From contig OX352761.1 of the NCBI GenBank assembly GCA_947095585.1, positions 90,950,833 to 91,014,832 of the forward strand: 64,000 nt of DNA. The letters are read 5' to 3'. The position numbers and the translations under genes are program-made. The notes under the pieces were generated by a model. The model did no database searches. It had not been told where the DNA came from and saw only the letters and a list, made by a program, of their open reading frames with translations. Below are positions 56,701 to 64,000 of the stretch, piece by piece (within the stretch, counting starts at the first letter, position 1; the number at the start of each line of letters is the position of its first letter). Source of the stretch: Nephrocerus scutellatus (Eukaryota > Arthropoda > Insecta > Diptera > Pipunculidae).

Positions 56701-56894
56701 AAATTGATGTGTATACTGTTAGTTCATATCGTTCAAAATAATTTTGATAACGATATTTTATATAAAAGACCTCCCTCAAAAACATTTACGATTATAAACT
56801 TATTATTATTCAACTTCGTTTATTAGAGGAGAATTATTCAAAACTTTTATTTAACTTGACTTCGCCCCTTTTTTTCTGTATTTTGGACTAATTT

Positions 56895-57280
56895 GAATTC
56901 CTTTTTAACCACACGATCTAGAGAATTGACATTTTTTGAGTGTCTAAGCACAAAATAGCATTTTTATATGCATGTCGCGTGTGGCACGTGTGATGGGTTG
57001 AATTTTTTTTCTACTTCTTTGAGGTCCTTTTTAACCAACTTGTACAGGACCTAGAGAGCTTAAATTTTGTGAGCGTCTAAGTCCAAAATAGCATTTTTTA
57101 TATTCTTCGTATTACGCATGTGTCGCGTCAATGGTTGATGGATTGAAAATTATTTTCGACTTATTTGTGGTCCTTTTTAACCACCCCCCTTACGACCTAG
57201 AGGGCTGAAATTTTGTGAGCGGCTCATTGTCAGGGGCCTATTTTGATATCCCGCGTTTGACGCGTATCGTCAGTCGCGTG
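56895..57280. repeat. Three-unit tandem repeat (SatC), 125-145 bp period
   Basis: Units carry CCTTTTTAACCA, CCTAGAGAGCTTAAATTTTG, GAGCGTCTAAG, CAAAATAGCATTTTT and a CpG-rich CGCGTGTGGCACGTGT-like end. The same order, reversed, is recognisable inside the 1,246-bp repeat at about 760-960 and 3293-3493. Confidence 0.7.
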
Positions 57281-57299
57281 TCTTATAGTCTTAGAGTCG

Positions 57300-57925
57300 C
57301 ACTTTACTAATACATTCCGAATTTTATAGAAATCGCTTGAGAAATGGCGTAGTTCCTAAAATTCCAGTCCCTAATTACCGTATTCCAGAATTTCCATAGA
57401 AACAAGTCTTAAAATCGCAGCTTAGTCTGCTACATACCGAATTTCATACGAATCGCTTGAGAAATTGCTTAGTCCACAAAATTCCAGACCCTATTGGCCA
57501 CATCCCAGAATTTCCATAGGAACAAGGGTATAGTCGCATCTTAGTCCTACATACCGAATTTCATACGAATCGCTTGAGAAACAAAATTCCAGACCCTATT
57601 GGACAGATCCCTGAATTTGCATAGGAACAAGGGTATAGTCGCATCTTAGTCCTACATACCGAATTTCATACGAATGAGAAACAAAATTCCAGACCCTATT
57701 GGCCAGATCCCTCAATTTGCATAGGAACAAGGGTTATAGTCGCATCTTAGTCCTACATACCGAATTTCATACGAATCGCTTGAGAAATTGCTTGGTCCAC
57801 AAAATTCCAGACCCTATTAGCAGATCCCAGAATTTCCAAAGGAACAAGGCTGGGTTATAGTCGCATCTTAGTTCTACATATCGAGTTTCATAGAAATTGC
57901 TTGAGAAATGACTTAGTTACAAGAA
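57300..57925 (-). repeat. SatB array, reverse orientation, about five units
   Basis: TAGTCGCATCTTAGTCCTAC, ATACCGAATTTCATACGAAT, CGCTTGAGAAA and AAAATTCCAGACCCTATTGG repeat about every 115-118 bp; two units lack a short piece (CGCTTGAGAAA region). Confidence 0.85.
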
Positions 57926-58029
57926 TTCAAGAATGTAACACAAAATCATAACACCAAATCGCAACACAAAATTATTTTTGATAGCGTGTTAAATTTTGTC
58001 ATCACCGCCGATGAAGTAGTTTCATTTAC

Positions 58030-59260
58030 AAAAAAACAACCCATAAAATTTTTCATGTTAATTCTCTAATAGGAGATGGGTATGTGTTAAAATTTGAAGA
58101 AAATCGGGCTAATTTTTAAAAAATTTACATGGACACCACACGGGTCTCAGGGCCCTATCACTCCAACAAATTTACAAAAAGTTATGTCCATCAGTGATAC
58201 ACATGTGTTAAAATTTTGAAGAAAATCGAACTAATTTTTAAAAAATTTATATGGGCACCCCTTGGGCCTCAGAGCCCGTTCACTCCAAAAACTTTACAAA
58301 AAATGTTGTCCATCGGAGATACAGAGATGTATAAAATTTGAAGAAAATCGGGTGAATTTTTTTGAAAAATTTTTATGGGGCCAGAAAATTTTTTGCAAAA
58401 AGGGTTGTCCATCGAAGATACACAAGTATGTAAAATTTAAAAAAAATCGGCTCAATGACCCTGGGGCCGGGGGTCTCCAAACATTTTACGAAAAGTGTTT
58501 TTCATCGGAGATACATACGTATATAAAATTTGAAGAAAATCGGGTTAGTTTTTTTTTTTAATTTTGGGCCCCACGACCCCGGGGTCTCCAAAGTTTTTAC
58601 AAAAAGTGTTGCCTATCGGAGATACATGCGTTTATAAAATTTGAAGAAAATCGGTTTTTTTTAAAACATTTTTATGGGGCCCCACGACCCCGGGGCCCGG
58701 GGTCTCCAAAACTTTTACAAAAAGTGTTGTCTATCAGAGATACATGCGTTTATAAAATTTGAAGAAAATCGGGTTATTTTTTTAAAAAAAATTTATGGGG
58801 CCCGACGAAACCGGGGCCCGGGGTCTCCAAATTTTTTACAAAAAGTGTTGTCTGTCAGAGATACGTGCGTTTATAAAATTTGAAGAAAATCGGGTTATTT
58901 TTTAAAAAAATTTTATGGGGACCCACGAACCCGGGGCCCGGGGTCTCCAAAATGTTTACAAAAAGTGTTGCCTATCAGAGATACATGCGAATATAAAATT
59001 TTAAGAAAATTGGGTTTTTTTTTAAAAAAGTTAATGGGGTCCCACGAGCCCGGGGCCCGAAGTGTCCTCAAATTTTAATAGAAAGTGTTGTCTCCGGAAA
59101 TACACTTGTGTGCAAGATCAATAAAATCGGGCTTTGGGAAGTGGGTTAAAAATTTATTGCAAGATTCCACGACAGACGACCGACAACCGACGACCGAGGA
59201 CCGACCGACGACCGACTGCCGTGCCACGGGCAAGCGAAGTTAATATAGAGAATTTAAAAA
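58030..59260 (+). mobile_element. Complete HLE with ten monomers, no passenger block
   Basis: AAACAACCCATAAAATTTTT, TTAATTCTCTAATAGGAGA, then ten monomers (cores near 58075, 58196, 58318, 58420, 58511, 58622, 58740, 58862, 58980, 59100; spacing 90-122 bp). GACAGACGACCGACAACCG and AGTTAATATAGAGAATTTAA complete it. Four central monomers (58600-59030) are much closer to each other than to the outer ones, so the array grew by local duplication. Confidence 0.9.
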
Positions 59261-59262
59261 TA

Positions 59263-59340
59263 AGCCTAATCGGTCCAGCCGTTTAGCCGTGAAAAGGTAA
59301 CAGTTTGGAGTTATTTTTACATTTATAATATTAGTAAGGA
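59263..59340 (-). mobile_element. Helitron 5' end fragment
   Basis: The reverse strand starts TCCTTACTAATATTATAAAT after an A and reaches GTTACCTTTTCACGGCTAAA and GGACCGATTA, as in the element at 38392. It is cut by the HLE end at 59260. Confidence 0.6.
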
Positions 59341-59469
59341 TTGTTATAATGTTAATTTTACTGAGTTTTTTTACATTATTTCGAATATTCAGTTACAGGA
59401 GTGCTACGAAAGAACACATTGCAGCCAGTGGAGAGCATTTATATTTGATCTATACCACATCAAAAAAAA

Positions 59470-60392
59470 TGCTGTTTGAAAAAAGCATATGGCTCGTGGA
59501 CTACCTCTAGCGAGGAATCGATCAATCTGCTTCTAGACAGTTAAAGTGGTTTTCATACCAAAAGCCGGCAAATGTTCACACGTTAGTCTGAGAGATCTCA
59601 GACCCATCAGTCTTTCATCGTTCCTCTTAAAGAGCATACGAGTACGTTTTATCGAATATTCCCTTCACTATAAGGAGTATACAGTGGTAACATTTCTAGG
59701 CATTAAGGGCGCTTTTAACCACGTCAACACATCTGCGATGGCGGAGGCACTGACGGCTATAAGGGTAGACGATACTTGGTGAATTGATTAATCTTCTGCA
59801 CATAAGCTGGATTATTACCTTAAAACTGGGTGTGACGTCTGCCAGAAGATCTGTCTGCAGAGAATCGTGTGTGCAGCGTGGGTCCTAGTGATCTTCAACC
59901 CCATATCACTCATTGGCTATATACAGCGGTAGTAAAACTTAAAGTTCTATACGGTGTGCCTGTATGGTGGACTGCTTTACATAAAGCAGTAAAGCGTGAT
60001 AATCTAAGCAAAGTGCAAAGATCAGCTTGTTTATGTACTAAGTACAACTCACTCCGCCGCACTAGACATTCTGTTCAACCTTATACCACTCGGCATCTTC
60101 AGTAGGAATGTAGCTACTAGCACTGCTATTCACCTCAGTGCATCCTCCCAGTGGACCAGGAAGTAAATCAGACACTCCACAATCCTGAATTCGCTCAGGA
60201 TTCCATAGACTACACTATTCCACAACTCCAATTCAACAAAAACTTCCAGGTCACTATACCCTCCAGATCATTCTGGGAAAATTGTGCTTGTGAAACTTTG
60301 AAGATGAATACATACAGTTTTACACAGACGGTTCGAAAATTGATGATGTGTTTGGCGGAGGTGTTTTCTCAAAAAGGCTAAATCATTGTCTC
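59470..60392 (+). pseudogene. LINE with RNase H domain (I/LOA-like), fragments
   Basis: RT start: VVFIPKAGKCSHVSLRDLRP, ISLSSFLLKSI, then motif A as TFLGIKGAFNHVN (59690-59725), where the catalytic Asp is Gly. After a deletion: HITHWLYTAVVK, LYGVPVWWTALHKAV, KVQRSACL (59900-60035). Then FYTDGSKIDDVFGGGVFS (about 60317-60372), the first block of an RNase H domain, found in I- and LOA-like LINEs. It is cut by an HLE at 60393. Several frameshifts; inactive. Confidence 0.75.
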
Positions 60393-60523
60393 TTTTTAAA
60401 TTCTCTATATTAGCTTCGCGTACCCGTTGCTGGCTGGCTGGCTGGCGGGCACACCAAATTTTGTGATAAATTTTTAACCCACTTCTTAAAGCCCGATTTT
60501 ATTCAGACTTTGCACATGAGCTC
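60393..60523 (-). mobile_element. HLE 3' end fragment interrupting the LINE
   Basis: TTTTTAAATTCTCTATATTA, a GCTGGCTGGCTGGCTGGCGG microsatellite, CCCACTTCTTAAAGCCCGAT and half a monomer, ending at GCACATGAG. Confidence 0.75.
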
Positions 60524-60733
60524 GCCAAACATGGAACTACATTGCCTCTTTAACCATTATTGGTCCACTATTTGTATAACGTGCCAATCAATCATATGAA
60601 GAAGATAATTGATAATGTTGCATGAGTTCATTTGTTAAAATAAAAACCCAAAAAAGAAAAATTTTATTTTATTACTACTATATAAAATATACTTTTCACG
60701 TGTGGTACCATAAGAATCGTTAATCGTTAATAT
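60524..60733. repeat. Flank containing the repeat shared with 41146-41235
   Basis: GTTGCATGAGTTCATTTGTT, AAAATA and GTGTGGTACC at 60617-60712 match the block at 41146; the rest shows no gene. Confidence 0.45.
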
Positions 60734-60903
60734 TGTTACGAAATTTAGGCTTTCGAGTTCGTAAAGGATTTTGCAAATAAAACACAATGCAAGTTTATTT
60801 ATTTACAATAAACAAACAGTAAAAATAATGCAAGTTCACAATTTATGTTGGTGATAACTTTCAATGTACACAAAAATACTTATTACAACAACACTTGTAC
60901 TTC
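60734..60903 (-). repeat. 3' LTR of the Ty3/gypsy element
   Basis: The boundary TGTTACGAAATTTAGG (plus strand) matches 1963. It lies immediately past the pol stop on the reverse strand. GTAAATAAATAAAC on the reverse strand holds a possible AATAAA. The inner boundary is uncertain. Confidence 0.55.
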
Positions 60904-60904
60904 A

Positions 60905-61186
60905 CTATAATTCCATTAGGTGGTAGCTTTGCAAGAACGTTAACAACTTGACTGGTTGCATTCTAAGCAATGAGTGAATGCTCTGAAGCGAACCCCACAT
61001 TTTATGACTCATTTTGTTATCGCCTAAATGTGCTTCCGATGTACCACTATGTATTTCTTGCAGGACTTCTTTGACTCGGTTCGTTGGTAGCACAATCTGT
61101 GATTTTGTGCTTCGACCATCAGCCGATTCCCATTCCCTTACCAGCAGTCCATCTTCCAATTTTAATGACTGCCATTGAGCTACCAT
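60905..61186 (-). pseudogene. Ty3/gypsy integrase zinc-binding start, truncated
   Basis: Reverse frame: DGLLVREWESADGRSTKSQI, VLPTNRVKEVLQEIHSGTSE, then AHLGDNKMSHKM. The two His of the H-H-C-C integrase finger (IH and HLG) are present. The sequence then jumps to text with no Cys pair and no D-D-E core. Most of the integrase, and anything 3' of it, has been deleted. Confidence 0.75.
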
Positions 61187-61200
61187 TTTTACTGTACAAT

Positions 61201-61520
61201 TTAAAGCAAGTCCTGTTGCAATCTCGTGTCACTCCGGTCTTTTTCTTGCTCTATCCATTGAAATATTGGAACAATCGAATCACCGCGTACTTGTTCCTTC
61301 AGTCTTATTTGTGCAACTAATTCAGAGCACTTCTTGTGTTCTTGCCTTGTACAGTATTTGCATTGGGGTGCACATGGTCTTCTGGATAAACCGGCGGCAT
61401 TATTGTACAGCGTTCCTCTTCGATGCTCTGTTCTTAATGAGTATGCCTGGGGTCGTTCGATCCATCTGGCCACTTGACCTTCTGGTTCCTTGACTGCATT
61501 AACCACTTGAGTGTTGCATG
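61201..61520 (-). pseudogene. Ty3/gypsy RNase H/integrase connector
   Basis: Frame from about 61506: KEPEGQVARWIERPQAYSLR, TEHRRGTLYNNAAGLSRRPC, then APQCKYCTRQEHKKCSELVA. The I-E-H-R-x-G-x-x-x-x-N-A-D-x-L-S-R-R-P end of the RNase H region is recognisable with changes (NAAGLSRR). Confidence 0.8.
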
Positions 61521-61780
61521 GTCCGTTCGCAGAAGAAACTCTTGACCATATAGGTACTTGTGGAAGTGTTTGACGCTATCCACAACAGCTAGCAATACCC
61601 TTCGCGTCACACAGTAGTTTTTCTCTGTCTTAGAAAGCGAACGGCTGTAGTACGTTATTATACGCTCCTTTCTTTCTTGATTCTGCGACAGAACCACCCC
61701 TATTCCCGCATTGCTGGCATCAGTGTCCAGGGTGAAGAGTTCTCCCGCCTACGGATAGGCCAAAATTGGAGAATTGCATA
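61521..61780 (-). pseudogene. Ty3/gypsy RNase H domain
   Basis: Reverse frame: TLDTDASNAGI (about 61713-61724 for TDAS), VVLSQNQERKERIITYYSRS, LSKTEKNYCVTRRVLLAVVD, FLLRTDHATLKWLM. The first and third catalytic Asp are intact. At 61596-61598 the position normally held by the catalytic Glu (RRELL) is Val (GTA), a one-base change. Confidence 0.85.
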
Positions 61781-62640
61781 GCTTTCCCTTCCCTTCAACA
61801 AGTCAAATGATTTTTGGTGGTCGGTCAACCATTGGAACTTTTGGTTCTTCTCAGTAAGACGATGAAAACTTCGCAGGTCATGTACATTTTTTGGTACCGG
61901 CCATTTGTTAACAGCTTCCAACTTCTTGGGATCCATGCGCACTCCTTGACTAGGCCCAAATAATTCGCTTCATTTTTGAAAAGGCTACATTTCGGTGGAC
62001 TCGACTTCAGTCCTGCAGCTTTAATAGTTTTTAGAACTTGCCGAAGATTATTCACGTTCTCATTAAATGTGCGACCAAGAACAATGATGTCATCCAAATA
62101 AACTAGACATGTCTTCCAGCTTAGTCCTCACAAAACATGTTCCATCAACCGTCCGAACGTTGCATAAACCAAATGGAATTACTGAAAATTGATACAAGCC
62201 GTTTCCCGCAGTAGATGCTGTCTTCTCCTTGTCGTTGTCATGAATGGCTACCTGCCAGTATCCGCTTTACAGATCCAATGTACTGAATATTCATCGTTCA
62301 GTTTCCTACAGTCCACACAAAATCTCGTTGAACCATCCTTCTTTTGATCAAGTACCACAGGTGAGCTCCATGGGCTTTTGTACTTCTATATGATTCCATC
62401 ACGTTTCATCTTCTTGACCAGTGTTTCTGCCTCTTGTTGTTTAGCAAGTGGTAATCGTCTTGGAGCTTGTCGAATTGGAGTATCATTTCCTGTATCGATT
62501 CAATGTCGCAATATATTTGTTTTACCCATGTCGTTGTCGCTGACAGCAAACAGGTCGGCAAATTGCTCTAGCGCCTTTTCTGCTGCTTGTTGCGCTGCCG
62601 GAACGAATTATCTTCTTCCTTTTCAGATCTAGTGGCGTAT
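61781..62640 (-). pseudogene. Ty3/gypsy reverse transcriptase
   Basis: Broken frames carry the GxIxxS(x)PW-S-S-P-V-V block (near 62370-62400) and KKDGS-RFCVD-R (62320-62345). YLDDIIVLGRTFNENVNNLR, motif C, has both Asp at 62089-62100. The thumb has VNKWPVPKNVHDLRSFHRL (61860-61920) and ends WLTDHQKSFDLLKG. At least four frameshifts or stops. Confidence 0.8.
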
Positions 62641-62649
62641 TCTTTACTT

Positions 62650-63099
62650 TTATAGGCTGTTAGTTTGCGAAGCAGCTCCCTGAGTCTTGCCAAAATCTGT
62701 TCCTTCTTTAATTACCTTCGGTGATGGGCTAACATTCATTATTCTCAGTGGTAACTTGGGCTGGAGTTTCACAAGAGTTCTTCTGCATAACACTCCGCTC
62801 TTGCTGAAATTGGTTGGCTCCACTATTCCTACTCTAATTTCCCCATGATCACCTTTCACCTTGCCATAGATGATTTTCTCGCACATCGGTGGTATCTCTT
62901 TTTCTCCAGTAATGACTCTTAGCCCACCACTCTGGTTGTCATTTATTTGCAGGGGTACTTCCACATTACGCCATTTTAACACGTGATTCTTTCGATCAAG
63001 GGACATCTCGTGCTCTGTCATAAATTCCAGGTCCGATATGCATTTATCTGTAATGCTGGCAACAATAAACCGATGAGAAAACCGTATTCCTCCAAACAT
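62650..63099 (-). pseudogene. Ty3/gypsy protease C-terminal part and PR-RT linker
   Basis: 149 codons are open from ATG 63097-63099. GGIRFSHRFIVASITDKCIS, DLEFMTEHEMSLDRKN and VLKWRNVEVPL are the second half of a retropepsin. The linker has GLRVITGEKEIPPMCEKII and a Val-Glu-Pro stretch. I find no D-S/T-G active-site triad in the 150 bp before it, so the catalytic half of the protease is deleted. Confidence 0.7.
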
Positions 63100-64000
63100 G
63101 ACACTACAGGAGCACTCTCACGGGCACGGGAACTAGATGTTGGGTTTCCGTCTTTCTGAGTTTTTGATTTTCGGATTTACTCTTTAATTATTGCCTTTAT
63201 TTGGGTGATGTCCTCCGTTTCCAGCTTGCGCAATCTAACCAATTCAGTAGACAAACTGGCTCTAGCTGCCTCATATTCTAAAGCCGATGCCAAACTTCAT
63301 TCACTGACTTTCCTCTGACTGTTGTCCTCAAATTAAGTTTTAATTGCTCATCTCGGATAGCATTGATGAACGCATCCACTGCCAGTCCGTCCAAGATACC
63401 AGCTGGAACTCCACAATAGGTTTGACGTGCAAGCTTAATTATTTCCCGTTCTTATCCTTGACGTCGTTCTCCTCGCTATTTTTTCTTCATGTGGAGATGT
63501 ATTTTGCTTAGCTTTTGGGTGTGCTTTTGGAAGTTATGGACAGTCTGCAATACGTTTCCTGCCTTGCCCCTCAACGCTAGAATCAAAGAATTTATCTGTT
63601 CTTCTGCACCCCATCCATTGTGTTGTACAGCAGGTCCCAACTGGAACATTGAAATTTTCAAAAGTAGTATCTCCATTGAACGCTGGCTTCAAAATTCCTT
63701 TCTGGTTACTAAAAGAGTCTGGAATGACTCTGGAACTGCTATTATCTACTATCCAACCCGGTCTCAAACTCTTTAATTTTTTCCTTCCAGACCGCTCACC
63801 TTTCCTGTCATGTTTGTCTTGAGAGATTTCACTTCTTATTGAATTTCATTTGTTTTTCCTCTGAACATTCTTTCGCCCATTTCACCTCTTAGCTTTTCTT
63901 GAATAACATTAAGCTTTTGATTTCCAGTTCAATTCCTGGATTTGTTCCTGCGTTTGTTGAATTTGCTGTTCGAACTTAACGGTCCGTTTGAATTTAACTG
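63100..64000 (-). pseudogene. Ty3/gypsy Gag, partial, runs off the window
   Basis: Frames 63767-63534 and 63676-63476 share the Gag core: KPAFNGDTTFENF, then QHNGWGAEEQINSLILALRG and KAGNVLQTV. This is the capsid-like region of Ty3/gypsy Gags. Towards pol come ALEYEAARASLSTELVRLRK and a Ser/Arg-rich tail. A frameshift near 63670 splits it. The start of gag, expected beyond 64000, would show whether it has the SAP-like head seen at 1939. Confidence 0.75.

Noticed and set aside
58030..59260. CRISPR-like regular repeats
   Set aside because: The spaced units are whole monomers of 90-122 bp with no unique spacers, inside an element with defined ends, in animal DNA.

Overview
This is a window of AT-rich animal nuclear DNA, most likely from an insect and probably a fly. 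The reasons are R1-, Jockey- and RTE-type LINEs, Ty3/gypsy elements, tRNA-derived SINEs, a MADF-BESS-type gene fragment, and introns with GTAAGT-like donors. There are no operons, and almost every long reading frame is broken. Most of the sequence is a nested graveyard of mobile elements; only two or three short stretches look like host genes.

Layout. 1-3.8 kb: two copies of a 1,246-bp repeat flank the gag start and LTR of a Ty3/gypsy element. 3.9-7.9 kb: a decayed gypsy element (gag, RT, RNase H, integrase) is split by a complete Helentron-like element (HLE, below), and a second, minimal HLE follows. 8.8-10.1 kb: a reverse-strand HLE. 12.5-15.6 kb: RTE-type LINE ends and stacked Helitron ends. 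15.65-22.2 kb: a Jockey-type LINE (18.1-20.4 kb), a deleted second copy fused to an HLE (15.83-16.57 kb), a Tc1-like relic and more HLEs. 23.4-26.4 kb: a SINE and an RTE-type LINE carrying a nested copy of its own 3' end. 26.8-28.1 kb: a full HLE. 30.3-31.1 kb: a possible small two-exon gene. 31.5-37.4 kb: RTE-type fragments and a reverse-strand LINE of about 2.3 kb. 38.4-41.2 kb: a Helitron and two HLEs. 41.6-42.3 kb: a serine-rich first coding exon (reverse strand) ending in a consensus splice donor. 43.5-46.7 kb: an R1-type LINE end and HLEs. 48.2-48.7 kb: MADF-BESS-like exons. 50.1-52.2 kb: a perfect-looking 1,059-bp tandem duplication. 53.5-57.9 kb: 119-bp satellite-like arrays, one split by a MITE. 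58.0-59.3 kb: a full HLE with ten monomers. 59.5-60.4 kb: a LINE with an RNase H domain. 60.7-64 kb: a reverse-strand Ty3/gypsy element running off the window.

The most striking component is the HLE family. It has at least 15 full or partial copies on both strands. The 5' end is AAACAACCCATAAAAATT. Near each end lies an inverted AAATTCTCTA / TAGAGAATTT pair. Inside are tandem monomers of about 90-122 bp centred on ACACATGTGT, then a CAGC- or GACC-type microsatellite just before the 3' end. No copy encodes a transposase. The architecture resembles non-autonomous Helentrons of the DINE-1 type; that assignment is inference. Five long copies share a roughly 500-bp passenger block with two strong hairpins, and one of them carries an extra foreign insert of about 475 bp.
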